Below are positions 26,423 through 35,791 of a stretch of DNA of 64,000 nt, in pieces. This stretch comes from Olivibacter sp. XZL3 (GTDB lineage Bacteria; Bacteroidota; Bacteroidia; Sphingobacteriales; Sphingobacteriaceae). Position 1 is the stretch's first letter, and each line of letters opens with the position of its first letter. The position numbers and the translations under genes are program-made. The notes under the pieces were generated by a model, which worked only from the letters and a program-made list of their open reading frames with translations, was not told where the DNA came from and did no database searches. Location: assembly GCF_004368405.1 (NCBI RefSeq), contig NZ_SBJH01000067.1:246381-310380 (forward strand). The letters are read 5' to 3'.

Positions 26423-28204
26423 ATGAAGCACTTAGCTTATCTCAATAAATTTTTTTACAAATACCGGTGGAGAATGATCCCCGGCTTCATCTTTGTAGTG
26501 ATTTCCAATTACTTCGGCATCATACCTGCGCAGGTTATACGCATCGCCTTTGATTTGGTAAAAGACAACATCGCGCTCTTTCAGCTTTTCCGGGGCTTCG
26601 AACGTCAAGCACTGGTTTATGAAATGTTTGGGCGTAGCCTCCTGCTGTTTGGTATTATTGTACTGGCCTTAGCACTTATAAGGGGCTTATTTCTCTTTTT
26701 AATGCGACAAACCATCATTCTCACTTCACGCCATATCGAATACGATCTAAAGAATGAGATTTATAGCCACTACCAGCAATTGGACATGGCCTTCTTTAAA
26801 AGGAACAATACAGGCGACCTAATGAATCGGGTCACTGAAGATGTAAGTCGGGTACGGGCCTATTTAGGACCCGCGGTGATGTACTCCATTAATACGGTTG
26901 TGTTATCCGTCATGGTAATAAGCTCGATGTTTAGTGTGAACGGCAGACTAGCTATTTACGCATTGGCACCTATACCGATTCTGTCAGCAGTAATACTCTT
27001 TATCAATAAGCTAATAAACAAAAGGAGTGAAAAAATCCAAGAACAGCTTTCAGCATTAAGTTCTTTTGTGCAAGAAACGTTTTCCGGAATTCGAGTTATT
27101 AAAATTTACAGTCGTGAACATGACAAAATGAACAGCTTCGCAAAAGAAAGCAACAGCTACAAAGACGTATCCTTATCTTTAGTAAAAGTTCAGGCCGTAT
27201 TCTTTCCGCTCATCCTGCTCCTCATCGGCTTGAGTACAATCATTACCATTTATGTCGGCGGTATTGAAGTGATGCGAGGTAGCATTTCCTCGGGAAATAT
27301 TGCCGAGTTTATTGTTTATGTTAATCAATTAACATTTCCCGCGATGTCGCTCGCCTGGGTTACTTCGCTGGTGCAACGCGCAGCAGCTTCACAAAAGCGG
27401 ATCAATGAATTTTTAAGCGCGAAGCCGAGCATTCTTTCTGTACCAAATGGAAAAAAAGACTTCAAGGGACATATTGAATTTAAAAACGTTTCCTTCACTT
27501 ATCCAGATACAGGCATAGAGGCGTTAAAGGAGATATCTTTTAAGGTGAGCCCGGGAAAAATCCTTGCCATTATCGGTAAGACGGGTTCGGGAAAATCAAC
27601 CATCGCGCGACTTTTAATGCGCATGTATGACAGCACTTCGGGAACTATTTTAGTGGATAACACGCCTATACAGGAACTCAACCTTAACCGCTATCGAAGC
27701 GCAATCGGCTTTGTTCCGCAAGAGGTGTTCCTTTTTTCAGATACCATAGCCCGTAACGTTGCTTTTGGACTTGATCAATTAAATATGGCGAAAGTGGAAG
27801 ACGCTACGAAAACAGCAGCTGTTTACGATAATATTATTGCCTTCGAAAAAGGCTTCGAAACAGCTATAGGAGAACGAGGAATTACTTTATCGGGTGGACA
27901 AAAACAGCGCATATCGATAGCGAGAGCAGTAATTATAGATCCGAAAATAGTGATTTTTGACGATTGCCTGTCCGCCGTAGACACAAAGACCGAAGAAAGG
28001 ATTCTCCATAACCTTGGTTCTGTAATGCGGGATAGAAGCGCCGTGTTTATAGCACATCGCGTTTCCACTATCAAAAACGCTGATCACATTCTGGTGCTGG
28101 ATAATGGCCGAATCATTGAAGAGGGAAAGCATGCTGAACTCCTTGCTGCAAAAGGCAGCTATTTTGAGTTATACGAAAAACAGCTTTTAGAAGAAGAAGT
28201 CTAA
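26423..28204 (+). CDS. ABC half-exporter, MsbA/MdlA type, with Asp at the catalytic Walker-B position
   Basis: A 593-residue fusion of a six-helix transmembrane domain (about 15-320) and a nucleotide-binding domain. Walker A is GKTGSGKS (385-392), the signature is LSGGQ (489-493) and Walker B is IVIFDD (509-514). The residue after the Walker-B aspartate, normally Glu, is Asp, as in MdlA-like subunits of heterodimeric exporters that have one degenerate ATP site. No partner subunit lies next to it. It may export lipids or drugs, or pair with an unlinked half. The ATG at 26423 begins MKHLAYLNKFF; a TATTTTTG -7-like box is 28 bp upstream. Confidence 0.88.
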   Translation: MKHLAYLNKFFYKYRWRMIPGFIFVVISNYFGIIPAQVIRIAFDLVKDNIALFQLFRGFERQALVYEMFGRSLLLFGIIVLALALIRGLFLFLMRQTIILTSRHIEYDLKNEIYSHYQQLDMAFFKRNNTGDLMNRVTEDVSRVRAYLGPAVMYSINTVVLSVMVISSMFSVNGRLAIYALAPIPILSAVILFINKLINKRSEKIQEQLSALSSFVQETFSGIRVIKIYSREHDKMNSFAKESNSYKDVSLSLVKVQAVFFPLILLLIGLSTIITIYVGGIEVMRGSISSGNIAEFIVYVNQLTFPAMSLAWVTSLVQRAAASQKRINEFLSAKPSILSVPNGKKDFKGHIEFKNVSFTYPDTGIEALKEISFKVSPGKILAIIGKTGSGKSTIARLLMRMYDSTSGTILVDNTPIQELNLNRYRSAIGFVPQEVFLFSDTIARNVAFGLDQLNMAKVEDATKTAAVYDNIIAFEKGFETAIGERGITLSGGQKQRISIARAVIIDPKIVIFDDCLSAVDTKTEERILHNLGSVMRDRSAVFIAHRVSTIKNADHILVLDNGRIIEEGKHAELLAAKGSYFELYEKQLLEEEV

Positions 28205-28263
28205 CAAGCAAGCGGCTCTTCTTCTATGCCTATGTATGGAGACGCACCTTTCAAATGCTTTTC

Positions 28264-28800
28264 CTAGCGGAATCTCATTTGCTGCTTATCTAGCATTCCC
28301 ATCTGATCTTTCATCATTTTTATTTGGTCGGCAAGCAGTTTATTTTTATCGGCTTTCTTTGCCTCTTGGAGCAGTTGAGTCGCCTCACGCTTATTCCGTT
28401 TGGCCATTGCGATGCCTGCCAAACTTAATTTAGCCAATGCTACATTGTGGTCCATCTGCATCCCCAGGCTTAACGCTTTTTTAAAGTACTTCTCAGACTG
28501 TAAGGGTGCGGTACGCGACTCAATTAAGCCGATAAGCAAGTGATAATAACCGTGCTGCGCACGAATCAACTGCTTTTCATAATTAGTTATCCTATTTAGC
28601 CAAAGTTTAGCCTTATCCATATTTTCCTTCCGTAAGTAGAACTGCGCAACGAGCATGTTCTCATTAAAAAAGAAAGTGACAAAAACAACTATCGCCAATA
28701 GAAGCGCAAGGATACCCCAAGGCCAATGTCCAAAAACGAATAAACTGACAGCTGCTCCCAGCAAAACAAAGGCTATAATAATACGAACGAAATTTGGCAT
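28264..28800 (-). CDS. Membrane-anchored TPR-like protein, function unknown
   Basis: A 178-residue protein with two N-terminal hydrophobic segments (about 4-24 and 27-46) forming a hairpin anchor, then a soluble helical part (about 50-178). The soluble part has the alternation of Ala, Leu, Tyr and Gly seen in tetratricopeptide repeats (QFYLRKENMDKAKLWLNRI, SEKYFKKALSLG, KRNKREATQLLQEAKKA). It ends with a Met/Gln-rich tail. The gene is convergent with the ABC exporter by 60 bp. I do not recognise a named family, and no function can be assigned. Confidence 0.7.
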   Translation of the reverse strand: MPNFVRIIIAFVLLGAAVSLFVFGHWPWGILALLLAIVVFVTFFFNENMLVAQFYLRKENMDKAKLWLNRITNYEKQLIRAQHGYYHLLIGLIESRTAPLQSEKYFKKALSLGMQMDHNVALAKLSLAGIAMAKRNKREATQLLQEAKKADKNKLLADQIKMMKDQMGMLDKQQMRFR

Positions 28801-28927
28801 ATCTAAACTCTAAAATATCTTGATTAACAATGCTGCAAATATCCACTAATTTATGGGTTTTAACAAAAATTCTCTGGTAAATCTGTCTACTGGTTACGAT
28901 GCAGCGTAGATTAAAAACTGACGCCTA

Positions 28928-28958
28928 TTGTACAAAAGGCCAATTTTAACTAAGTTTG
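28928..28958 (+). promoter_or_regulatory. Consensus Bacteroidota promoter of ung
   Basis: TTG at 28928-28930, a 20-bp spacer, and TAAGTTTG at 28951-28958 match the TTG-N20-TAnnTTTG promoter. The ung ATG begins three bases after the -7 box, so the predicted transcript would start at or beside the start codon. Confidence 0.65.
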
Positions 28959-28961
28959 GGC

Positions 28962-29633
28962 ATGAGTGTCACCCTTGAAAAAAGTTGGAGAGCAATCTTA
29001 GAACCAGAGTTCTCCAAACCATATATGAGCGATTTACGGAATTTTCTAAAAGCGGAACAAGCGCAATACCAAGTATTTCCACCAAACAAACTTATATTTA
29101 ATGCCTTTAACCATACGCCCTTTCATGAGGTAAAAGCAGTTATACTTGGGCAAGACCCATATCATAATGTTGGACAAGCACACGGCTTATCCTTTTCTGT
29201 CCAACCCGGTATTGCTATTCCTCCGTCACTGAAAAACATGTACATTGAACTAAGCAATGATATTCCTGGTTTTAAGATTCCTACTCACGGCACCTTAACA
29301 AAATGGGCGGATCAGGGAGTACTTTTACTTAATGCGGTACTTACTGTACGGGCACATATGGCCGCATCCCATCAAAAAAAGGGCTGGGAAATCTTTACTG
29401 ATACCGTAATTAAAGAGCTCTCACAACGAACCGAAGGAATTGTATTTATATTGTGGGGAAATTACGCAAAACAGAAAACAAAGCTGATAGACGCTTCTAA
29501 ACATCTTATCATTACGTCAGCACACCCGTCACCCTTGTCGGCCCATAATGGATTCTTTGGCAGCAAACCGTTTTCGAAGACAAATGCTTACCTGATTAAG
29601 CAAGGAAAAGCGCCGATCGACTGGCAACTGTAG
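28962..29633 (+). CDS. ung: Uracil-DNA glycosylase
   Basis: A 223-residue family-1 UDG that removes uracil from DNA and starts base-excision repair. GQDPYH at about 63-68 contains the water-activating aspartate, and the C-terminal HPSPLSAHNGFFGS (about 186-199) contains the DNA-intercalation loop with its catalytic histidine. The ATG at 28962 is preferred over an upstream in-frame TTG. It has a near-consensus promoter abutting the start. Confidence 0.96.
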   Translation: MSVTLEKSWRAILEPEFSKPYMSDLRNFLKAEQAQYQVFPPNKLIFNAFNHTPFHEVKAVILGQDPYHNVGQAHGLSFSVQPGIAIPPSLKNMYIELSNDIPGFKIPTHGTLTKWADQGVLLLNAVLTVRAHMAASHQKKGWEIFTDTVIKELSQRTEGIVFILWGNYAKQKTKLIDASKHLIITSAHPSPLSAHNGFFGSKPFSKTNAYLIKQGKAPIDWQL

Positions 29634-29687
29634 CAGCTCGCTATACACTTAGCAACGCAAAAACCACTTGCCTGTATAAACGAATAA

Positions 29688-30158
29688 CTAATATTCCATC
29701 GGAACGATCGGCTCTTTCTTAGATGTTGACATAATCATCATGGTTTGAAACGTCTTGACAAATGGAATTCTGCTAATCTTTTCCATGATCAATCGTTCAT
29801 ACGACTTGATGTCCTTCACATATACTTTCAATATAAAATCGCATTGCCCTGTTACGTGATGGCATTCGGTCACCTCCGGTATGCTCTTAATCGCTTCGAC
29901 AAATTCGGGTATCGAGTTGTGGGTATGAAAATCCAGCTGTATCTGAATAAAAGACTTAATTCCCAAGCCTAAAAGTTCTTCGTCCACTAAGGCATGATAG
30001 CTTTTGATATACCCGGCATTTTCAAGTTTTCGAACCCGCTCCAGTGTAGGCGCCGGAGATAAACCTATATTAGAAGAAAGCTGTAAATTGGTTATTCTAC
30101 CGTTCTCTTGGAGTAATTTAATAATCTTTAAATCAATTTTATCTGGTTCAAAAGCCAT
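29688..30158 (-). CDS. Lrp/AsnC family transcriptional regulator
   Basis: A 156-residue regulator with an N-terminal helix-turn-helix (about 8-55, LDLKIIKLLQENGRITNLQL then the recognition helix SPAPTLERVRKLENAGYI) and a C-terminal RAM/ACT-like ligand domain (about 70-150, ending in VKTFQTMMIMSTSK). The family senses amino acids and controls amino-acid metabolism, often autoregulating. It is between ung and the suf operon with no obvious operon partner. Confidence 0.92.
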   Translation of the reverse strand: MAFEPDKIDLKIIKLLQENGRITNLQLSSNIGLSPAPTLERVRKLENAGYIKSYHALVDEELLGLGIKSFIQIQLDFHTHNSIPEFVEAIKSIPEVTECHHVTGQCDFILKVYVKDIKSYERLIMEKISRIPFVKTFQTMMIMSTSKKEPIVPMEY

Positions 30159-30276
30159 GGCTAACAGTTTTAGTGTAAAGTTAACAAATAACCAAATAAA
30201 ATTTTACACGAGGCCGAATTTTATTTCAAAAATTATGCACCTCATGGTGTTCAATAAGATACAAAAGCGGTAGATC

Positions 30277-30696
30277 TTACTGTTTTGCGTTTAGTGCCAC
30301 AGCATACAATTTCATTTGTTTCACCATGGCAACCAATCCGTTTGCGCGGGTGGGCGACAAGTGTTCCTTCAGCCCTATCTCATCAATAAAATAAAGGTTG
30401 GCACTCATAATGTCTTCCGCTCGTTGTCCCGATAAGACTTTAATCATCAAACTAACAAGTCCCTTGGTAATAATGGCGTCGCTGTCAGCTGTAAAAAAGA
30501 TCTTATCTTCTATCTCCTGTGCGTGGAGCCATACGCGCGACTGGCACCCTTTAATTAAGAGGTCATCGGTCTTGTAGGCTTCATTAATCAAGGGTAACTC
30601 TTTTCCCAGTTGAATAATGTATTCATATTTCGCCATCCAATCCTCAAAAAAAGAAAAATCCTCGATCAGTTCGTCTTGTATTTCGTTAATGGTCAT
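30277..30696 (-). CDS. sufE: Cysteine desulfuration protein SufE
   Basis: A 139-residue sulfur acceptor that takes persulfide from SufS and passes it to SufBCD. The acceptor cysteine is C51 in GCQSRVW. Two upstream in-frame starts (ATG at 30702 and GTG at 30705) exist; I chose the ATG at 30696 because it gives the typical MTINEIQDEL start and sits about 8 nt after a purine-rich GGAGAAAAGG ribosome-binding site. It is 20 bp downstream of sufS, as the last gene of the suf operon. Confidence 0.92.
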   Translation of the reverse strand: MTINEIQDELIEDFSFFEDWMAKYEYIIQLGKELPLINEAYKTDDLLIKGCQSRVWLHAQEIEDKIFFTADSDAIITKGLVSLMIKVLSGQRAEDIMSANLYFIDEIGLKEHLSPTRANGLVAMVKQMKLYAVALNAKQ

Positions 30697-30715
30697 ACTC
30701 ATCACCTTTTCTCCA

Positions 30716-31939
30716 TTATAGCAGCATAGAAGCAGCTTTTTTTACTGCATTTACCAGTAAATCAATATCCTCCTTCGTATTATACATAGCGATGGAAGCA
30801 CGCACCGTACCCGGTATATCAAATCTTTCCATCAGCGGCTGCGTACAATGATGCCCTGTACGGACGGCAACACCTAGCTTGTCTAAAATAACACCCACAT
30901 CGTACGGGTGCGCGCCATTTACGAGGAACGATATTACGCTAGATTTTTCTTTCGCCGTGCCGATAAACCGAATCTGATCAATTTCCGATAAGGCCTTAGT
31001 TGCATATTTAAGCAGCTCCGTTTCATACAACGCTATTTGATTGATACCGGTCGTTTTTATATAATCGATGGCGGTACCCAAGCAAATTCCAGCCTCAATG
31101 TTCGGAGTCCCTGCCTCAAATTTAAACGGAAGCTCATTATAGATTGTTTTTTCGAAGCGAACTTCTTTAATCATATCTCCGCCACCTTGATAAGGAGGCA
31201 TCCTATCCAACCACTTTTCCTTTCCGTACAACACGCCTACCCCTGTGGGGCCATACATTTTGTGTCCGGAAAAAGCAAAGAAATCTACATCCAGCGCTTG
31301 CACATCTACATCCAAATGCTGTATAGCCTGCGCGCCATCTATCAGCACCGGAATGTCCTGGTCATGCGCCTGCTTTATTACCTCCTTAATTGGATTCAAA
31401 GTTCCGAGTGTATTCGATACATAGGTTATGGAAACAAGCTTTACCCTTTCGTTGAGCATAGCCGCGTAAGCCTCCATATCGAGTTCCCCTTCGTCATTTA
31501 TCGGTATTACACGAAGTTTTGCTCCTCGGTCTTCGCATATCATTTGCCATGGCACAATATTGCTATGATGTTCCATCGCCGAAATGACGATTTCATCCCC
31601 TTCTCTTACAAACTGTTTTCCATAACTATTAGCTACTAAATTGATGCTATGTGTGGTTCCGCTCGTTAAAATAACTTCGTAATCATGTGCAGCATTAATG
31701 AACTCCGAAATTTTTTTACGCGTCACTTCATAAGCGTCGGTCGCTAGTTGGCTCAGGTGGTGAACTCCGCGATGCACATTACTGTTTATCTGTGTATAAT
31801 AATCTGTAATAGCGTTAATCACCGACTGCGGCTTCTGCGTAGTTGCTCCATTATCCAGATAAACCAAGGGATGTCCGTTCACCTTGGTTTTTAATATTGG
31901 AAAATCAGCTCTTATACTGTCGATATCGTAATGTGTCAA
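30716..31939 (-). CDS. sufS: SufS-type cysteine desulfurase
   Basis: A 407-residue group II cysteine desulfurase. The PLP lysine is K227 in SGHKMYGP and the catalytic cysteine is C365 in RTGHHC on the short lobe typical of SufS. NGATTQKP (30-37) is the usual N-terminal motif. The start codon is TTG at 31939: no ATG or GTG occurs in frame between the sufD stop and that codon, and the next Met is deep in the enzyme. It is part of sufBCDSE and hands sulfur to SufE. Confidence 0.95.
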   Translation of the reverse strand: MTHYDIDSIRADFPILKTKVNGHPLVYLDNGATTQKPQSVINAITDYYTQINSNVHRGVHHLSQLATDAYEVTRKKISEFINAAHDYEVILTSGTTHSINLVANSYGKQFVREGDEIVISAMEHHSNIVPWQMICEDRGAKLRVIPINDEGELDMEAYAAMLNERVKLVSITYVSNTLGTLNPIKEVIKQAHDQDIPVLIDGAQAIQHLDVDVQALDVDFFAFSGHKMYGPTGVGVLYGKEKWLDRMPPYQGGGDMIKEVRFEKTIYNELPFKFEAGTPNIEAGICLGTAIDYIKTTGINQIALYETELLKYATKALSEIDQIRFIGTAKEKSSVISFLVNGAHPYDVGVILDKLGVAVRTGHHCTQPLMERFDIPGTVRASIAMYNTKEDIDLLVNAVKKAASMLL

Positions 31940-31972
31940 AACAAGAAATCTTAAAAATGAGACTAAAATTTG

Positions 31973-33280
31973 CTAGTCGATAACCAGCCCTCTTTCAATT
32001 AAGCTGTCAACATACGCTCTTACATGCGTATTGCTAAACTTTTCGGTTACATCGAAAGCGAATGCGTGCACTAAAAGAACCCTGGCACTCGCCTCACCAA
32101 CTCCCCTAGCTTTAAGGTAGAATAAGGCATCCTCATCAAACTGCCCCATGGTACAGCCATGACTGCACTTGACGTCATCCGCAAAAATTTCTAATTGAGG
32201 CTTCGTGAAAATGTTGGCCTTATCTCCTATCAGCATATTATTGTTTTGCTGAAAAGCGTTAGTCTTTTGTGCGTCAGGTTGAACGAATATCTTTCCGTTA
32301 AACACAGCGGTTGATGTGTCTTGTGCAATATTTTTATACCACTCATAACTTTCGCAATGAGGCATGCGATGGTCCACTATCGTATGATTATCGACCAACT
32401 GATCTTGTGCGGTGAGTGTTACCCCGTATAAATGACTTTCTACGGCGGTGTCGTCCAGGCGTACATTGATGTTATTCCGGATAAAAGACGATCCAGGAAA
32501 CGAGCAATTGTAATTATTATACAAACTATGTCTTGCCTGTTTTACTTCTGTATGATTCAAATATCGTGATTTTTCGTCAGCGACTTGAAGATAGTAATGT
32601 TGTAAACGTGCACCTTCCTTCAATACAAGCTCAGACACCGTATTATTAAGGCTAACGGAATGATCGTTTGAAATAAAAGATTCGATAATCTCCGCCTCTG
32701 CGTTTTCATCCAATACAAACAGGTTCCTCGCTTGGTTGAAAACAGCTTCGTCGGCCGATGCGACATGAATAATCTGAACGCTTTTCTTTAACGTTACATT
32801 TTTTCCGATGTGTATGTAAAGGCCTCCTTCATGAAGAGCCGTATTCAAAGCAACAAGAGGATTGTCCGTTCTATCTGCATATTTGGCAAAGTGGGATAAA
32901 AACTCATGCTCAGTTACGCCGTCTTCAATGGCACAAACAACCACGCCGGAGTCGGTAATCGTATCTGAAAGATCTTTACGATAATGCCCATTTACTAAAA
33001 CCAGCCGGTAAGTGTCTAATCCTCCTATAACCGCTTTATCGATGTTTACATTTCTTCCCGGAATGGAATCGTTCAACCGGTAATGCTGATTGATTAAGGG
33101 CTGTAAATTGGTATACTTCCAATCTTCCATTTTCAAAGAAGGGAACCCCGAATCCTTAAAACGGGCGAAAGCTTCTTTCCGTATAGAGCCTAAAGGCTCT
33201 TGGTACCCTTTTAAGGGCAACTCCTCTTCAAAAAAAGCAACTAATTGATGATATAATGAACTCGAAACTTGTGTAATCAT
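31973..33280 (-). CDS. sufD: Fe-S cluster assembly protein SufD
   Basis: A 435-residue scaffold subunit of the SufBC2D complex. The C-terminal beta-helix contains the family landmarks HTEVKQARHSLYNNY, NGKIFVQPDAQKTNAFQQN (about 320-340), PQLEIFADDVKCSHG (about 355-369) and the conserved cysteine in that last motif. It is 33 bp ahead of sufS and 44 bp after sufC. Confidence 0.94.
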   Translation of the reverse strand: MITQVSSSLYHQLVAFFEEELPLKGYQEPLGSIRKEAFARFKDSGFPSLKMEDWKYTNLQPLINQHYRLNDSIPGRNVNIDKAVIGGLDTYRLVLVNGHYRKDLSDTITDSGVVVCAIEDGVTEHEFLSHFAKYADRTDNPLVALNTALHEGGLYIHIGKNVTLKKSVQIIHVASADEAVFNQARNLFVLDENAEAEIIESFISNDHSVSLNNTVSELVLKEGARLQHYYLQVADEKSRYLNHTEVKQARHSLYNNYNCSFPGSSFIRNNINVRLDDTAVESHLYGVTLTAQDQLVDNHTIVDHRMPHCESYEWYKNIAQDTSTAVFNGKIFVQPDAQKTNAFQQNNNMLIGDKANIFTKPQLEIFADDVKCSHGCTMGQFDEDALFYLKARGVGEASARVLLVHAFAFDVTEKFSNTHVRAYVDSLIERGLVID

Positions 33281-33324
33281 TTGTTAATTATCATAAAAGA
33301 TGTAGAAAATAAATACTATCAGTT

Positions 33325-34095
33325 TTAAATGGCAGCATTTTCTTCCGCATCCACACTTTCTTTTAACCAATCGTAACCCTTCTCTTCCAGCTCAAGTGCT
33401 AGCTCTTTCGTTCCCGATTTTACGATTTTTCCTTTGTAAAGCACATGTACAAAATCAGGCACTATGTAATCCAAAAGCCGTTGATAGTGCGTAATAACAA
33501 TAAAAGCGTTATTTTTTGAACGCAAGTGATTAACACCGTTTGCTACGATTCGAAGTGCATCGATATCTAAACCCGAATCGGTTTCATCCAGAATAGCCAA
33601 TTTGGGTTCCAACATCGCAAGTTGGAAAATTTCATTACGCTTTTTCTCGCCACCCGAGAAGCCTTCATTTAAAGATCTATTAGCCAGTTTTGCATCAAAC
33701 TCGACCAATTTTTGTTTTTCTTTGACAAGCTTCAGAAACTCCTTGGCCTCCATTGGACCTAAACCCTTATAGGCTCTAATTTCGTTAACCGCAGTTTTCA
33801 AAAAATTAATGTTAGACACTCCCGGAATTTCCACCGGGTATTGAAATGCGAGGAAGAGACCTTCACGAGCCCGATCTTCCGGAGATAAATCGAGCAGATC
33901 CTTACCATCCAATGTAACTTCACCTCCGGTTACTTCATAGGCTTCTTTACCTGCCAGAACCGAAGCCAACGTACTCTTACCCGAGCCATTTGGCCCCATG
34001 ATAGCGTGTACCTCGCCTGCCTTAACTTCTAAATTTAATCCTTTTAAAATCTCTTTATCGTCTACAGAAGCCTGTAGGTTTTTAATACTTAACAT
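33325..34095 (-). CDS. sufC: Fe-S cluster assembly ATPase SufC
   Basis: A 256-residue ABC-type ATPase. Walker A is GPNGSGKST at 34-42, the signature is FSGGEKKRNE (about 148-157) as is specific to SufC, and Walker B is LAILDETDSGLD (about 170-181). It energises scaffold rearrangement in the SufBC2D complex. Confidence 0.96.
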   Translation of the reverse strand: MLSIKNLQASVDDKEILKGLNLEVKAGEVHAIMGPNGSGKSTLASVLAGKEAYEVTGGEVTLDGKDLLDLSPEDRAREGLFLAFQYPVEIPGVSNINFLKTAVNEIRAYKGLGPMEAKEFLKLVKEKQKLVEFDAKLANRSLNEGFSGGEKKRNEIFQLAMLEPKLAILDETDSGLDIDALRIVANGVNHLRSKNNAFIVITHYQRLLDYIVPDFVHVLYKGKIVKSGTKELALELEEKGYDWLKESVDAEENAAI

Positions 34096-34159
34096 ATCTT
34101 TGTCGATTCAAATCTCACGATTTGCTGTTTTTTTTATTTATTTAAAATCCGTTACAATT

Positions 34160-35611
34160 TTATCCAACACTGCCTTCCAGCGAAATAGCTAGAAGCTTCT
34201 GGGCCTCTACGGCAAACTCCATTGGTAACTGATTAAGAACTTCCTTAGCGTAACCGTTAACAATGAGACCAACCGCCTTCTCGGGATCTATACCGCGCTG
34301 TGTAAGATAAAATATTTGATCTTCGCCAATTTTAGAAGTAGTCGCCTCGTGTTCTAACTTCGCGGTTTTGTTCTTTGCTTCAATATAGGGAAATGTATGT
34401 GCACCGCATTTGTCACCAATTAACAAAGAGTCACATTGGGTAAAATTTCTGGCCTTTTCAGCACCTTTGCCTATTTGGACCAATCCCCTATAACTATTTT
34501 GGCTAACGCCTGCGGAAATACCTTTAGAGACGATTTTACTGCGCGTGTTTTTACCGATGTGATACATCTTGCTTCCTGTGTCAGCAATCTGATGATTTCT
34601 GGTCAGCGCAACGGAATAAAACTCGCCCACTGAGTTGTCGCCTTTTAAAATCACACTTGGATATTTCCAGGTAATAGACGAGCCCGTTTCGACCTGTGTC
34701 CAGGATATCTTACTATTGGCACCCCTACAGATTCCTCTTTTGGTTACGAAATTATAGATCCCTCCTTTACCTTCTTTATCCCCTGGATACCAGTTTTGTA
34801 CCGTGCTATATTTAATTTCTGCATTTTCAAGTGCGATCAGCTCCACCACAGCGGCATGGAGTTGGTTCTCATCCCGCATAGGCGCTGTACATCCTTCCAG
34901 ATAACTCACATAACTTCCCTCATCTGCCACAATAAGTGTTCTCTCGAACTGCCCTGTGTTTTGTGCATTAATCCTGAAATAGGTAGAAAGCTCCATCGGG
35001 CAGTTCACGCCCTTCGGTATATAAACGAAGGATCCATCTGAGAATACAGCCGCATTTAAAGCTGCATATATATTATCGGTTTGCGGCACAACCGTTCCAA
35101 GATATTGCTTTACCAAATCGGGATATTCTTTTACCGCTTCTCCAAAGGAGCAGAATATTACGCCGTATTCTTTTAGCTTTTCTCTAAACGTTGTCTTTAC
35201 AGACACACTGTCAAAAACAGCATCCACGGCAACGACTCCAGCCAATATCTTCTGCTCGTCCAGCGGGATACCTAGTTTAGCAAAAGTATCCAATAATTCA
35301 GGATCAACCTCTTCCATGCTGCTCACCTTCGGTTTTTCTTTGGGTGCCGCATAGTAAGAAATATCCTGAAAATCGACTTTGGGATGTTCAAAATTCTGCC
35401 ATTTCGGCATGCTCATCTTTTCAAAGTGCTTTAAAGCCTTCAGCCTCCAATCTAGAAGCCATTCCGGCTCACCTTTCTTCGCAGAGATGAAGCGCACAGT
35501 TTCTTCCGACAAACCTTTGTTGGCAATATCCATCTCGATATCGGTGGTAAAACCGTATTTGTACTCCTCAACTGCGAGTTCTTGCAATATATTATCGTCT
35601 TTCGTACTCAT
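34160..35611 (-). CDS. sufB: Fe-S cluster assembly protein SufB
   Basis: A 483-residue scaffold on which Fe-S clusters form. It begins [20 protein letters not shown], has [12 protein letters not shown] (about 205-216), and the C-terminal [22 protein letters not shown] block and [15 protein letters not shown] typical of SufB. It is the first gene of the sufBCDSE operon, with a -7 box 65 bp upstream. Confidence 0.96.
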   Translation of the reverse strand: MSTKDDNILQELAVEEYKYGFTTDIEMDIANKGLSEETVRFISAKKGEPEWLLDWRLKALKHFEKMSMPKWQNFEHPKVDFQDISYYAAPKEKPKVSSMEEVDPELLDTFAKLGIPLDEQKILAGVVAVDAVFDSVSVKTTFREKLKEYGVIFCSFGEAVKEYPDLVKQYLGTVVPQTDNIYAALNAAVFSDGSFVYIPKGVNCPMELSTYFRINAQNTGQFERTLIVADEGSYVSYLEGCTAPMRDENQLHAAVVELIALENAEIKYSTVQNWYPGDKEGKGGIYNFVTKRGICRGANSKISWTQVETGSSITWKYPSVILKGDNSVGEFYSVALTRNHQIADTGSKMYHIGKNTRSKIVSKGISAGVSQNSYRGLVQIGKGAEKARNFTQCDSLLIGDKCGAHTFPYIEAKNKTAKLEHEATTSKIGEDQIFYLTQRGIDPEKAVGLIVNGYAKEVLNQLPMEFAVEAQKLLAISLEGSVG

Positions 35612-35675
35612 TTCACTATCGATTCCGCTCCGTTAAATCACACACTATTGAAGCGATTGTACATTAATTAATTTG

Positions 35676-35683
35676 CAAAGTTA
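35676..35683 (-). promoter_or_regulatory. Candidate -7 box of the suf operon
   Basis: The minus strand reads TAACTTTG, fitting TAnnTTTG, about 65 bp before the sufB ATG. A clean TTG at the -33 distance is not present, which could mean activator dependence. Confidence 0.4.
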
Positions 35684-35791
35684 CAATTTGGAGAGCAATT
35701 AATCGAGCGTTTGTTAGTCCTTTTACAAGGAATAAATAATTTTAATGTAAATTAATGACTACCGTCATTTTTTCACCGAAACCAAGCGCTT

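Noticed and set aside
30716..31939. TTG start of sufS as an error or missed upstream start
   Set aside because: The frame between the sufD stop and the TTG has no ATG or GTG, and the start gives the correct family length, so TTG is accepted.
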